Shown here: positions 23,963 through 34,339 of the stretch, in pieces
Numbering within the stretch: the first letter of the stretch is position 1
How the letters are laid out: each line of letters opens with the position of its first letter
Origin: Salegentibacter holothuriorum
GTDB lineage: Bacteria > Bacteroidota > Bacteroidia > Flavobacteriales > Flavobacteriaceae
Assembly: GCF_900168045.1 (NCBI RefSeq)
Contig: NZ_FUYY01000003.1
Location: 1 to 64,000 of the forward strand
Reading direction: 5' to 3'
DNA length: 64,000 nucleotides
Program-made: the position numbers and the translations under genes
The notes under the pieces: generated by a model
What the model was told of the DNA's origin: nothing
Databases searched by the model: none
The model's input: only the letters and a program-made list of their open reading frames with translations

Positions 23963-24280
23963 ATGAGAGAAGGTTTTTACAACTTACTACGTGCTAATTT
24001 TCTTATTAGCAGAGATGCAGTAAACAACTGGTGCTTTATAGTTTTTTGTACCCTGCTAGCAATAATTATGATTGCGAGTTCTCATAGTGCAGAGCGTAAA
24101 GTGCATAAAATTGCAAAACTTCATACAGAAGTAAGGGAATTAAAAAGTGAATTTGTAGATCGCCGTTCAGCCTTAATGCGAATTAAAATGGAATCTACAA
24201 TTACTCAAAAAATGAAAGACCGTGGAATTCTTCCTTCCGAAAATCCGCCGTATAAAATTAAAGTGAAGATAAAGGAGTAA
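23963..24280 (+). CDS. ftsL: FtsL-like division protein
   Basis: A 105-residue bitopic protein: short N terminus, one TM helix (about 22-42, WCFIVFCTLLAIIMIASS), then a periplasmic coiled coil (KIAKLHTEVRELKSEFVDRR). Size, topology and position between rsmH and ftsI match FtsL, which joins FtsB and FtsQ in the divisome. Primary sequence of FtsL is poorly conserved, so the call leans on context. Its stop codon abuts the ftsI start. Confidence 0.85.
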   Translation: MREGFYNLLRANFLISRDAVNNWCFIVFCTLLAIIMIASSHSAERKVHKIAKLHTEVRELKSEFVDRRSALMRIKMESTITQKMKDRGILPSENPPYKIKVKIKE

Positions 24281-26272
24281 ATGGCTACATCAGAAAAAGG
24301 CATATTAAATAGATTGTACGTGGTTGCGGCCTGTATGGTGCTTTTTGCTATTGGCGTAGGTGTCAAGCTGCTTGATATTCAGTTTGTAGAAGGAGATTAT
24401 TATCGGGACCTTGCTGAAGAGCGTACTGTTAGAAGTTTTAAAATACCTGCCAGCCGCGGAAATTTATATGATACCAACGGTAATCTTTTAGCAACTTCAG
24501 TTCCTAAATACGATATAAGATTTGATGCGGTTACCGTTTCAGATAAAAACTTTCAGGAGAATATAGTGCCGCTTTCCAATAATCTAACCGAGATGTTTGG
24601 CAAATCTGCTGCATATTGGTCTCAACGCTTAAGACAGGCAAGGGCAAATGGCCAACGCTATTTGTCTATTGCGCAAAATCTAGGCTATTCAGAGTACATG
24701 AAAGTAAAAAGTTTTCCTATGTTTAATTTGGGGGCTTATAGAGGTGGAATTATTGTAGAGCAGAGAACCGTTAGGGAGCATCCGCTAGGGAAAATGGGAG
24801 AAAGAACGGTTGGTTACGAACGCCAGGACGAAAACGGTTATTTTACCCGTGTTGGTCTTGAAGGTGCTTTTAGTTCTTATTTAAGAGGAACCGATGGTCG
24901 CCGACTAAAACAAAAAATAGCCAAAGGCCAGTGGAAACCAATTAGTGATAATAACGAGGTAGAGCCTAAAGATGGTTATGACGTGGTTTCTACCATAGAT
25001 GTGAATATCCAGGATATTGCGCATCATGCTCTTTTAAAACAATTGGAGCATTTTGAAGCAGACCACGGTACTGTGGTGGTTATGGAAACCAAAACCGGTG
25101 AGATCAAAGCTATGTCTAATCTTGGCCGTACAGAAGCAGGAACTTATTTTGAAAAGCGAAACTACGCTGTTTACGAATCGAGTGAGCCGGGTTCAACCTT
25201 CAAATTAATGGCGATGACCGCTGCGCTGGAAGATAATGTGATAGATACCAGTTCGGTTATAGATACCGAAAATGGTGTGGTGAGATATTACGGAAGGCCG
25301 GTTAGGGATTCCCGCCGTGGAGGTTATGGTGAGATTACGGCAGCACGCGCTTTCGAGGTTTCTTCTAATACCGCTTTTACTAAAATCATTACCGAAGGTT
25401 ATAAAGATAACCCTGCCAAATTCGTGGATCGTTTATACGATATGGGGCTTAATGAAAAAATAGGCCTGGATATAAAAGGAGAGGGTTCTCCAAGAATTCC
25501 GCATCCAAAAGATAAAAATTGGAACGGGTTAAGTCTTCCCTGGATGGCTTTTGGTTACGGAGTTTCCCTAACACCATTGCAAACGCTTAATTTTTATAAC
25601 GCGATAGCCAATAATGGCGAAATGGTGAAGCCTAGATTTATAAAGGAAGTAAAAGAATGGGATAAAAGTATTTTAAAAGTTGAACGAGAGGTAATGAATC
25701 CAAGAATTTGCTCTCCTGAGACTGCTAAAAAACTTCAAAATATGATGAAGCATACCGTTGAAAAAGGTACTGCGGCAAACATTCATACTCCTAATTTCTC
25801 TATGGCCGGAAAAACAGGAACCTGCCAGGTAGAATATTGGATAGAGCCTGGAAGATACATTTCCTCTTTCGCTGGATATTTTCCTGCTGAAAATCCTAAG
25901 TATTCGTGCATTGTAATTATTCATAAACCAAACAGGAGAATAGGTTATTATGGGAATATTGTTGCAGCTCCTGTTTTTAAGCAAATTGCTCAAAAAATTT
26001 ATACAGATACGCCGGTTATGGATACCCTGCCTTCACTTGAAGTGAAGAATGATAAGGTAGTGGATGATTTTGAAGCTTATTATGCAAGTTTTGAAAATGA
26101 AAAACTAATAATGCCAGATGTTACCGGTATGCCTGCAATGGATGCTGTTTCTCTTTTAGAAAACCTTGGCTTAAAAGTGAATTTTAGCGGTGTAGGAAAA
26201 GTTAGGGCACAATCAATATCGGCTGGACAAAAAATAAAAACTAATCAACAAGTAAAATTAAATATAGGTTGA
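24281..26272 (+). CDS. ftsI: Division-specific class B PBP (transpeptidase) with PASTA domain
   Basis: Cross-links septal peptidoglycan. N-terminal TM anchor (about 12-32), PBP dimer domain (from RTVRSFKIPASRGNLYD), transpeptidase with GSTFK (active Ser about 305), SSNTAF (SxN) and AGKTGTCQ (KTG), and one C-terminal PASTA repeat (MPDVTGMPAMDAVSLLENLG). The 663-residue length and PASTA tail resemble SpoVD-type enzymes, normal in Bacteroidetes. The last 4 nt overlap murE. Confidence 0.95.
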   Translation: MATSEKGILNRLYVVAACMVLFAIGVGVKLLDIQFVEGDYYRDLAEERTVRSFKIPASRGNLYDTNGNLLATSVPKYDIRFDAVTVSDKNFQENIVPLSNNLTEMFGKSAAYWSQRLRQARANGQRYLSIAQNLGYSEYMKVKSFPMFNLGAYRGGIIVEQRTVREHPLGKMGERTVGYERQDENGYFTRVGLEGAFSSYLRGTDGRRLKQKIAKGQWKPISDNNEVEPKDGYDVVSTIDVNIQDIAHHALLKQLEHFEADHGTVVVMETKTGEIKAMSNLGRTEAGTYFEKRNYAVYESSEPGSTFKLMAMTAALEDNVIDTSSVIDTENGVVRYYGRPVRDSRRGGYGEITAARAFEVSSNTAFTKIITEGYKDNPAKFVDRLYDMGLNEKIGLDIKGEGSPRIPHPKDKNWNGLSLPWMAFGYGVSLTPLQTLNFYNAIANNGEMVKPRFIKEVKEWDKSILKVEREVMNPRICSPETAKKLQNMMKHTVEKGTAANIHTPNFSMAGKTGTCQVEYWIEPGRYISSFAGYFPAENPKYSCIVIIHKPNRRIGYYGNIVAAPVFKQIAQKIYTDTPVMDTLPSLEVKNDKVVDDFEAYYASFENEKLIMPDVTGMPAMDAVSLLENLGLKVNFSGVGKVRAQSISAGQKIKTNQQVKLNIG

Positions 26273-27735
26273 GAGTCTTAAAAGACATATTATATAAAGT
26301 GGAAATCGATGCCGTGGTAGGAAATACCTCGGTAACTATTAATAAACTTCAATTTGACTCTAGAAAAGTAGCCTTGAATGATGCTTTTGTGGCCATTAGA
26401 GGGAGTATTTCAGATGGTCATGAGTATATAAATCAGGCAATAGAAAAAGGAGCGCTCGCAGTAATTTCCGAAGAACTTCCGCAAGAAATTGTAAATGGGG
26501 TTACTTATATAAAAGTTGGAAATGCCCAGGAGGCTTTAGCTTTTATGGCGGCTAATTATTACGATAATCCTTCAGAGAGATTAAAACTGGTAGGGGTTAC
26601 CGGAACCAACGGGAAAACTACTATTGCCACGCTTTTATATAATTTATTTACAAAAGCGGGCTTTAAAGTCGGTTTACTTTCTACCGTAAAAGTAATGGTT
26701 GCAGAAAATGCTTTTGATGCGGTGAGAACCACGCCAGATTCTATCACTATTAACGATTATCTAAAGCAGATGAATGATGAAGGCGTTGAGTTTTGCTTTA
26801 TGGAAGTGAGTTCTCACGGGATAGATCAGCATAGAACCACAGGTTTGGAATTTGCCGGTGGGATTTTCACCAATCTAAGCCACGATCATTTAGATTATCA
26901 CAAGAGTTTTGCTGAATACCGCGATGTCAAAAAACGCTTTTTTGATGAATTACCGGCTTCGGCATTTGCATTAACGAATACAGATGATAAGAACGGGCAG
27001 GTAATGCTTCAGAACACAAAAGCACAGAAATATACCTACGCCTTAAAATCTTACTCCGATTATAAAGCGCAGATCCTTGAAAATTCTTTCACCGGATTAT
27101 TGCTAAAAGTAAATGATCAGGAATTGTGGACCCGCCTAATTGGAAGCTTTAACGCTTATAATGTTTTGGCTATTTATGCTACTGCAGAACTTTTAGGCCT
27201 TGAAAACTTGGAAAGTTTGAAGATTATCAGTGAGCTAAATTCGGTTAACGGAAGATTTCAATATATCATTTCTAAAGAGGAAAAAATTACCGCGATCGTA
27301 GATTACGCACATACACCAGATGCTTTAAAAAATGTGTTGGAAACTATAAACAGCATCCGCACAAAAAACGAAGAGCTTATTACTGTAGTGGGTTGTGGCG
27401 GAGATCGTGATACCACCAAAAGACCAAAAATGGGACATATCGCTTCGGCTTTAAGTACTAAGGTGATTTTTACCAGTGATAACCCAAGAACTGAAGATCC
27501 GGAAATGATTATTGAAGATGTTGAAGCGGGAGTGGAACCTCAGAATTTTAAAAAAGTAATGGCTGTAACCAATAGGAGACAGGCTATAAAAACGGCCTGC
27601 CAGATCGCAGGAGAGAATGATATCATCTTAATTGCAGGAAAAGGTCACGAGACCTACCAGGAGGTAAATGGAGAGCGTAAGGACTTTGATGATCTTAAGA
27701 TAGTAACCGAATTTTTGAAACAGTTAAATAAGTAA
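26269..27735 (+). CDS. murE: UDP-MurNAc-tripeptide synthetase (meso-DAP adding)
   Basis: Adds the third stem-peptide residue. ATP motif GVTGTNGKTTIA and C-terminal TSDNPRTEDP; DNPR is the signature for meso-diaminopimelate rather than lysine. The length of 488 residues is typical. The start is TTG at 26269, overlapping the ftsI stop; no ATG in frame gives a complete N-terminal domain. Confidence 0.96.
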   Translation: MRVLKDILYKVEIDAVVGNTSVTINKLQFDSRKVALNDAFVAIRGSISDGHEYINQAIEKGALAVISEELPQEIVNGVTYIKVGNAQEALAFMAANYYDNPSERLKLVGVTGTNGKTTIATLLYNLFTKAGFKVGLLSTVKVMVAENAFDAVRTTPDSITINDYLKQMNDEGVEFCFMEVSSHGIDQHRTTGLEFAGGIFTNLSHDHLDYHKSFAEYRDVKKRFFDELPASAFALTNTDDKNGQVMLQNTKAQKYTYALKSYSDYKAQILENSFTGLLLKVNDQELWTRLIGSFNAYNVLAIYATAELLGLENLESLKIISELNSVNGRFQYIISKEEKITAIVDYAHTPDALKNVLETINSIRTKNEELITVVGCGGDRDTTKRPKMGHIASALSTKVIFTSDNPRTEDPEMIIEDVEAGVEPQNFKKVMAVTNRRQAIKTACQIAGENDIILIAGKGHETYQEVNGERKDFDDLKIVTEFLKQLNK

Positions 27736-27771
27736 GTCCAAAACTTTACCAGGAAAGAGTAATTAGAATTT

Positions 27772-29010
27772 ATGTTATACTACTTATTTCAATATTTAGA
27801 AGCAGAATACCAGGTGCCCGGGGCGCGGTTATTTGAGTATATCTCATTTAGATCTGCCATGGCCATTATTCTTTCTTTGGCAATTTCTACCATTTACGGA
27901 AAGAGAATTATTAGCTATTTGTTAGCTAAACAAGTAGGAGAAAGTGTGCGCGATCTTGGTTTAAGAGGCCAAAGCGAAAAAGCAGGAACACCAACAATGG
28001 GTGGTTTAATTATCATCTTTGCTACTCTCGTGCCCGTTTTGCTTTTTGCGAAACTTGAAAATATTTATGTAATCCTACTTATTATAACAACCCTTTGGAT
28101 GGGGGCTATTGGTTTTATAGACGATTATATTAAAACCTTTAAAAAGGATAAGGAAGGCCTACAAGGTAAGTTTAAGGTTTTAGGTCAGGTAGGCCTGGGG
28201 ATTATTGTAGGTAGTACTTTGTATTTTCATCCGGGAGTTACCGTAAAAGAAGAAACCAACGAACCTGCTCCGCAGCAGCAGGAACTGGTAGATAGTTTTC
28301 AAAATATTCGGGAAATGGGGCCGGAACTTAAAACTACTACCACTACAATTCCTTTTGTGAAAAATAACGAATTCGATTATTCTAGTTTAATAAGTTGGAT
28401 AGACCCTGCTTTAAAGAATTATGCCTGGTTAATATTTATACCCATCGTTATATTTATTGTAACAGCGGTTTCCAACGGCGCTAATTTAACCGATGGAATA
28501 GATGGCCTCGCTGCCGGTTCTTCGGCAATAATTGTGCTCACGCTGGGAATTTTCGCCTGGGTTTCGGGTAACATTATTTTTTCTGATTATTTGAATATTA
28601 TGTACATCCCGCGATCTGGTGAGATGACCATTTTTATAAGTGCCTTTGCGGGAGCTTTGGTAGGTTTTCTATGGTATAATACCTATCCGGCTCAGGTTTT
28701 TATGGGAGATACCGGTAGCTTAACTATTGGCGGAATTATAGCCGTGCTCGCTGTTGCTACAAGGAAAGAATTATTGATCCCCGTTTTATGCGGAATATTT
28801 TTAATGGAAAACCTGTCGGTGGTGTTGCAGGTAGCCTGGTTTAAGATCACCAAACGAAAATATGGCGAAGGCCGAAGAATTTTCCTAATGTCTCCTTTGC
28901 ATCATCATTATCAAAAAAAAGGATATCACGAAAGTAAAATAGTAGTGCGATTTTGGATCATTGGAATTTTCCTGGCCATTGTAACTATAATCACACTAAA
29001 AGTAAGATAA
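27772..29010 (+). CDS. mraY: Phospho-MurNAc-pentapeptide transferase (lipid I synthesis)
   Basis: A polytopic inner-membrane enzyme (about 10 TM, 412 residues). Conserved [34 protein letters not shown] and [12 protein letters not shown] longer hydrophilic loop with a Thr run (about 165-210) is usual for Bacteroidetes MraY. Confidence 0.97.
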   Translation: MLYYLFQYLEAEYQVPGARLFEYISFRSAMAIILSLAISTIYGKRIISYLLAKQVGESVRDLGLRGQSEKAGTPTMGGLIIIFATLVPVLLFAKLENIYVILLIITTLWMGAIGFIDDYIKTFKKDKEGLQGKFKVLGQVGLGIIVGSTLYFHPGVTVKEETNEPAPQQQELVDSFQNIREMGPELKTTTTTIPFVKNNEFDYSSLISWIDPALKNYAWLIFIPIVIFIVTAVSNGANLTDGIDGLAAGSSAIIVLTLGIFAWVSGNIIFSDYLNIMYIPRSGEMTIFISAFAGALVGFLWYNTYPAQVFMGDTGSLTIGGIIAVLAVATRKELLIPVLCGIFLMENLSVVLQVAWFKITKRKYGEGRRIFLMSPLHHHYQKKGYHESKIVVRFWIIGIFLAIVTIITLKVR

Positions 29011-29016
29011 GAAATA

Positions 29017-30384
29017 TTGAAAACTGAAACTCAAAATATTAATAATTCCGGTAAAAGACTGGTGATTCTCGGCGGCGGCGAAAGCGGTGCGGGAACTGCC
29101 ATCTTAGGGGTGAAAGAAGGTTTTGAAGTTTTTGTTTCAGACAAAGGAAAAATAAAAGAAAAATATAAATCGGTTTTTGAAAATTTGAAGATCGATTGGG
29201 AAGAAAAAAAACATACCGAAGCTAAAATTTTAAATGCTGAGATAGTAATGAAAAGTCCTGGAATTCCAGATGCTGTTACTATTGTTAAGCAACTTGAGGA
29301 AAAAGGTATTCCGGTAATTTCAGAAATAGAATTTGCTGCAGCTTTTACTGCGGCAAAAATCATTGGAATTACAGGGAGTAACGGGAAAACCACCACCACC
29401 AAATTTGTGCATCATATTTTGAAAAATGCGGGTATAAAAGTGGGAATGGCCGGGAATGTTGGGGATAGTTTTGCTAAACAGGTCGCTGAAACTACTCCCG
29501 ACTGGTTTGTGCTGGAATTAAGCAGTTTTCAATTAGACGGAATTAAAGATTTTAGACCAGATATTTCGGTGTTGACCAATATCACACCAGATCATTTAGA
29601 TAGATACGCGTATAAACTTGAAAATTATGTGTTTTCAAAATTTAGAATTACCGAAAATCAAACAGAAGAAGATTTCTTCATCTATGATTTAGACGATGAG
29701 ATCATCACCGGTTGGTTAGATAAAAACCCGGTGAAAGCACAAAACTTACCGTTTTCTTTAGAGGAAAAAGTAGAGAACGGATCATACATAGAGAATCAAA
29801 ATATTATTGTCAATATAAAAAACAACCAATTTAATATGCCAACAACAAAATTAGGTTTACAGGGTAAGCATAATACCAAAAATGCCATGGCTGCGGCCAC
29901 TGTTTCCCAACTATTAAGAATTAGAAAAGAGACTATACGTGAGAGTATGGAGAGTTTTCAAGGTGTGGAACACCGACTTGAAAAAGTGCTGAAAATAAAT
30001 AATGTGCAGTACATCAACGATTCTAAGGCAACTAATGTAAACGCTACTTTTTATGCTTTAGAGAGTATGGAAAGCGAGACCATTTGGATTGTTGGTGGGG
30101 TGGATAAAGGAAATATTTACGACGATCTTTTACCATTGGTAAATGAAAAAGTGAAAGCTATAATTTGCCTGGGTGTAGATAACCATAAGCTAATGCAAAA
30201 CTTTGGGAACTGCGTAGATACAATGGTAGAAACTCAGTCTATGAAAGAAGCTGTAAGAATGGCGTATAGTCTTGCTGAAAAAGGAAATTCTGTATTGCTT
30301 TCACCGGCTTGTGCAAGTTTTGACCTCTTTGAGAATTACGAAGACAGAGGTCGCCAGTTTAAAGAAGCAGTGAGAAATCTTTAA
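29017..30384 (+). CDS. murD: UDP-MurNAc-L-alanine:D-glutamate ligase
   Basis: Mur ligase of 455 residues with ATP motif GITGSNGKTTTT, NITPDHLDRY and HRLEKV. The start appears to be TTG at 29017, 6 nt after the mraY stop. The next gene, ftsW, is 147 nt away with a REP-like pair between them. Confidence 0.95.
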   Translation: MKTETQNINNSGKRLVILGGGESGAGTAILGVKEGFEVFVSDKGKIKEKYKSVFENLKIDWEEKKHTEAKILNAEIVMKSPGIPDAVTIVKQLEEKGIPVISEIEFAAAFTAAKIIGITGSNGKTTTTKFVHHILKNAGIKVGMAGNVGDSFAKQVAETTPDWFVLELSSFQLDGIKDFRPDISVLTNITPDHLDRYAYKLENYVFSKFRITENQTEEDFFIYDLDDEIITGWLDKNPVKAQNLPFSLEEKVENGSYIENQNIIVNIKNNQFNMPTTKLGLQGKHNTKNAMAAATVSQLLRIRKETIRESMESFQGVEHRLEKVLKINNVQYINDSKATNVNATFYALESMESETIWIVGGVDKGNIYDDLLPLVNEKVKAIICLGVDNHKLMQNFGNCVDTMVETQSMKEAVRMAYSLAEKGNSVLLSPACASFDLFENYEDRGRQFKEAVRNL

Positions 30385-30410
30385 AATTAAAGGTTTTAGA
30401 GCTAGGCTTT

Positions 30411-30488
30411 CGTCAAGCTGAACTTGTTTCAGCTTCTAGCATGTTTTGAAACTAACAAGTTAGATCCTGAAACAAGTTCAGGATGACG
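30411..30488. repeat. REP-like inverted pair in murD-ftsW gap
   Basis: Two 27-nt palindromic units face each other: 30411-30437 (AAGCTGAA-CTTG-TTTCAGCTT) and, reversed, 30462-30488 (ATCCTGAA-ACAAG-TTCAGGAT). Each is edged by CGTCA/TGACG. The same two unit types occur near 14968 and 51767. Confidence 0.8.
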
Positions 30489-30531
30489 TTAAAGAGTTTG
30501 GCTGATTAAAAAGAATATTATTAAAAATTAA

Positions 30532-31740
30532 ATGAGCAGCATTTTTTCAAATCTTAAAGGCGATAAGGTTATCTGGGCTACGGCCGGGCTGTTGGCAATA
30601 TTTTCGTTTTTGCCGGTCTATAGTGCCAGTAGTAATCTTGCGTATTTATATGGAGATGGGAGCACTTTCCAATATGTGGTAGTGCATTTCTTCCATTTGC
30701 TTTTAGGCTTTTGCTTGCTTTTTGCAGTACATAAAATTCCTTATCACTATTTCCGGGGCTTATCAATATTATTTTTGCCGGTTGTTGTTGTTTTATTGGT
30801 TTATACCGTGGCACAGGGAACAATGATTGATGGGGCTTATGCAAGTAGATGGATCCAAATTCCGGGCTTAGGTGTTTCGTTTCAGTCATCTACGTTGGCA
30901 TCGGTAGTTTTAATGATCTATGTGGCTCGTTATCTCTCCAAAAAAACCAATGATAATCTCACTTTTAAAGAGTCAATTTTACCGCTTTGGGTGCCTGTAG
31001 GACTGGTATTATTATTAATTTTGCCGGCCAATTTCTCTACAACTGCCATTATTTTCTCTATGGTGTTGGTACTCATGTTTTTGGGTGGATACCCGGTAAA
31101 ATACCTTGGAATTATAGTTGCTGCCGGTTTGCTTTTATTGACAATGTTCATTTTAACGGCTAAAGCATTTCCAGGACTTTTACCCAATAGGGTAGATACC
31201 TGGGCTAGTAGAATTGAGAGTTTTTCTGATGATGAAGATACAGAAGCAGATTATCAAATAGAGAAGGCGAAGATTGCTATTGCAAGTGGAGGTATTGCTG
31301 GTACGGGAATTGGAAAAAGCGTTCAAAGAAATTTTTTGCCACAATCTTCCTCAGATTTTATCTACGCGATAATAGTAGAAGAAATGGGATTAATTGGTGC
31401 TTTTGGCGTTATGGGAGCCTATTTGTTATTGTTGTTTAGAATTGTAATTGTTGCTACTAAGGCCAATACGGTTTTTGGAAAATTACTGGTAATAGGCGTT
31501 GGTTTACCAATAATTTTTCAGGCTTTAATCAATATGGGAGTTGCAGTAGAATTGTTCCCGGTTACTGGGCAAACCTTACCATTAATTAGTAGTGGGGGTA
31601 CTTCTATTTGGATGACATGTATGGCACTTGGTATTATTTTAAGTGTTAGCGCCAAACGCGAGGAAATGAAAGAACGCGATGAAGCTGAAAAGGAATTGGA
31701 TGATGAAAATCCTTTAGATATTTTAAGTGAAGCGATTTAG
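30532..31740 (+). CDS. ftsW: SEDS peptidoglycan polymerase FtsW
   Basis: A 402-residue protein with about 10 TM segments, forming the septal glycosyltransferase with the ftsI product. SEDS marks: WIQIPGLGVSFQSS, DFIYAIIVEEMGLIGA, TGQTLPLISSGGTS. An acidic tail follows the last helix. The position in dcw supports FtsW over RodA. Confidence 0.95.
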   Translation: MSSIFSNLKGDKVIWATAGLLAIFSFLPVYSASSNLAYLYGDGSTFQYVVVHFFHLLLGFCLLFAVHKIPYHYFRGLSILFLPVVVVLLVYTVAQGTMIDGAYASRWIQIPGLGVSFQSSTLASVVLMIYVARYLSKKTNDNLTFKESILPLWVPVGLVLLLILPANFSTTAIIFSMVLVLMFLGGYPVKYLGIIVAAGLLLLTMFILTAKAFPGLLPNRVDTWASRIESFSDDEDTEADYQIEKAKIAIASGGIAGTGIGKSVQRNFLPQSSSDFIYAIIVEEMGLIGAFGVMGAYLLLLFRIVIVATKANTVFGKLLVIGVGLPIIFQALINMGVAVELFPVTGQTLPLISSGGTSIWMTCMALGIILSVSAKREEMKERDEAEKELDDENPLDILSEAI

Positions 31741-31795
31741 GTCCAGAACTATACTGGACAAAAGTATTTTTGATATAGGAATATAATTATAAAAG

Positions 31796-32887
31796 ATGAA
31801 AAAGGATTTACGTGTAATATTATCTGGAGGCGGTACAGGCGGGCACATTTACCCGGCTATAGCTATTGCCAATGAGATAAAAACACGTTTTCCTAATGTG
31901 AAAATATTGTTTGTAGGTGCCAGTGATAGAATGGAGATGGAGAAGGTGCCACAGGCCGGTTATAGAATAGAAGGTCTTTGGATTAGTGGAATTCAGCGAA
32001 AGCTAACAGTAAGCAATTTGATGTTTCTTTTTAAGTTGTTAAGTAGTTTGGCTAAATCTAGAAGAATAATTAAGGAGTTTAAGCCAGATGTAGTGATTGG
32101 CACCGGCGGCTTTGCCAGCGGACCTTTACTTAAAGTGGCAAGCTCTAAAGGAATTCCGAGCCTAATACAGGAACAGAATTCGTTTCCCGGTATAACCAAT
32201 AAACTTTTAGCAAAACAAGTTGATAAGATTTGTGCCGCTTATGAAGAAGTGAAAAGGTTTTTTCCTGCTGAAAAAACAGTGATCACGGGAAACCCGGTAA
32301 GACAGGGTTTGTTGAAGATTGATGCAAATAGGGAGAAGGCACTTGAACACTTTGGGCTTAAAAAGGATAAAAAAGTGGTTTTGGTGTTAGGCGGAAGCCT
32401 TGGTGCCAGAAGAATTAATCAATTGGTAGAATCCAATTTAGAAAAGTTTAAAAAAGAAGATATTCAGCTTATCTGGCAAACGGGGAAGCTGTATTTCGAA
32501 GAATATAAAAAGTATAATTCGGGTATGGTGCAAACGCATTTATTTCTGAATGAAATGAACCTGGCTTACGGCGCTGCAGATGTTATTATTTCAAGGGCCG
32601 GAGCGGGCACGGTTTCAGAATTGAGTATTGTGGGAAAACCGGTGCTTTTTGTTCCATCTCCAAATGTGGCTGAAGACCACCAGGCTAAAAATGCAATGGC
32701 AGTAGTAAAGAAAAATGCCGCGATGATGTTGAAGGAAAATGAGCTGGATGAGAAATTTGAAAATGAGTTTTTTGGTTTAATGGCTTCTGAAGAGAAGCAG
32801 AAAGAACTGGGAGAAAATATAAAAAAACTGGCTTTGCCAAATGCAACTGCCAGGATTGTAGATGAAATAGAAAAATTAATTAAATAA
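31796..32887 (+). CDS. murG: UDP-GlcNAc transferase MurG (lipid II synthesis)
   Basis: A 363-residue GT28 glycosyltransferase, membrane-associated. N-terminal [15 protein letters not shown], then [11 protein letters not shown], and C-terminal [24 protein letters not shown]. The length is typical. Confidence 0.97.
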   Translation: MKKDLRVILSGGGTGGHIYPAIAIANEIKTRFPNVKILFVGASDRMEMEKVPQAGYRIEGLWISGIQRKLTVSNLMFLFKLLSSLAKSRRIIKEFKPDVVIGTGGFASGPLLKVASSKGIPSLIQEQNSFPGITNKLLAKQVDKICAAYEEVKRFFPAEKTVITGNPVRQGLLKIDANREKALEHFGLKKDKKVVLVLGGSLGARRINQLVESNLEKFKKEDIQLIWQTGKLYFEEYKKYNSGMVQTHLFLNEMNLAYGAADVIISRAGAGTVSELSIVGKPVLFVPSPNVAEDHQAKNAMAVVKKNAAMMLKENELDEKFENEFFGLMASEEKQKELGENIKKLALPNATARIVDEIEKLIK

Positions 32888-32938
32888 AAATCCTAAGACC
32901 TCACAGGTTTTAATTTTTTTTAAAGTTTAGAAGATATT

Positions 32939-32965
32939 AGATTCTGAAATAAATTCAGAATGACG
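32939..32965 (-). repeat. Single REP-like unit in murG-murC gap
   Basis: One unit of the type seen at 14968 and 30462, but with both stem arms changed together: TTCTGAA...TTCAGAA instead of TCCTGAA...TTCAGGA. This compensatory pair change keeps the hairpin. It ends in TGACG as in the other copies. Confidence 0.75.
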
Positions 32966-32983
32966 TGAGATTAAAAATTATAA

Positions 32984-34339
32984 ATGCAGGAATTAAACCA
33001 CATACAAAACATTTATTTTATCGGCATTGGCGGTATTGGGATGAGTGCGTTGGCGCGTTACTTTAAATCCCAGGGGAAAAATGTAGCCGGTTACGATAAA
33101 ACTTCAACCTCCCTTAGCAGAATGCTGGAAGCCGAAAATATTGTTGTGGTTTATGATGAAAAATTAACTGCAGTTCCTGCTGAATTTTTGAAAAAAGAAA
33201 ACACCCTTATAGTTTACACACCGGCTGTTCCGGAAGCTCATCAGCAATTGGTTCATTTTAAGGAAAATGAATTTGAACTTAAGAAAAGGGCTGCTTTACT
33301 TGGATTGATTTCTAAAGGAATAACCACTTTAGCTGTAGCGGGAACTCACGGAAAAACCACGACTACGGCAATTTTAGGTCATTTACTTAAAGAAACCGAT
33401 GCAAAAGTCACTGGATTTCTAGGCGGAATTAGTGAAGATATTCAAAGTAATTTGATTCTTAAGGGAGAAGAAGTTATTGTAGTTGAAGCCGATGAATTTG
33501 ACCGTTCTTTCCTTCATCTTGCTCCAAATATTGCGGCTATAACCTCTATGGATGCCGATCATTTGGATATTTACGGAAAGAAAGAAGAATTGGAAGACAC
33601 CTTTAGGCAATTCGCTAAGCTCGTTCCCGAAAATGGAACCTTATTCGTGAAAAACGGCCTGCCAATAGTAGGAAAAACTTTTGGAATAGAAGACAACGCC
33701 GATTATTCGGCGCAAAATATAAAGATTGAAAATGGTAGCTACCATTTTGATCTAAAAACTCCCACCGGAGTTATTGAAGATTTTATATTTAATCTACCCG
33801 GCAAACATAATTTGCTAAATGCTATAACCGCCCTGGCGATGGCTATCCAATATGAATCCCCAATCCCCAAGCTAGCCAGGGCGCTATATAGTTTTAAAGG
33901 TGTTAAGCGTAGATTTTCTTATAAAATTAAGTCAGATAAGTTGGTGCTTATAGACGATTATGCACATCATCCGGCAGAGATTGCTGCAGTAAACCAGGCC
34001 GTAAGGGAAATGCATCCCGGTAAGAAGGTTTTGGCAGTTTTTCAGCCGCATTTATTCAGTAGAACTAGAGATTTTGTGGATGATTTTGCTGAAAGCCTGG
34101 CTTTGTTTGATGAGTTACTGTTGCTGGATATTTATCCGGCTCGGGAAATACCAATTGAAGGGGTGACTTCCAGTTGGCTTCTGGAAAAGGTAGATAGTAA
34201 TTCAAAGAAGTTAATTCAGAAAGAAAATATTATTGCAGAAATAAAAAGATCAAAGCCGGAAGTTGTAGTGCTTATGGGTGCCGGGAGTATTGGAGAAGAA
34301 GTGGAATCTGTAAAAAACGCCTTGCAAGATGAAGCATAA
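32984..34339 (+). CDS. murC: UDP-MurNAc:L-alanine ligase
   Basis: Adds the first stem-peptide amino acid. N-terminal FIGIGGIGMSALARYF, ATP motif VAGTHGKTTTT, SMDADHLDIYG and DDYAHHPAEI. The length of 451 residues is typical. It overlaps ftsQ by 11 nt. Confidence 0.97.
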   Translation: MQELNHIQNIYFIGIGGIGMSALARYFKSQGKNVAGYDKTSTSLSRMLEAENIVVVYDEKLTAVPAEFLKKENTLIVYTPAVPEAHQQLVHFKENEFELKKRAALLGLISKGITTLAVAGTHGKTTTTAILGHLLKETDAKVTGFLGGISEDIQSNLILKGEEVIVVEADEFDRSFLHLAPNIAAITSMDADHLDIYGKKEELEDTFRQFAKLVPENGTLFVKNGLPIVGKTFGIEDNADYSAQNIKIENGSYHFDLKTPTGVIEDFIFNLPGKHNLLNAITALAMAIQYESPIPKLARALYSFKGVKRRFSYKIKSDKLVLIDDYAHHPAEIAAVNQAVREMHPGKKVLAVFQPHLFSRTRDFVDDFAESLALFDELLLLDIYPAREIPIEGVTSSWLLEKVDSNSKKLIQKENIIAEIKRSKPEVVVLMGAGSIGEEVESVKNALQDEA

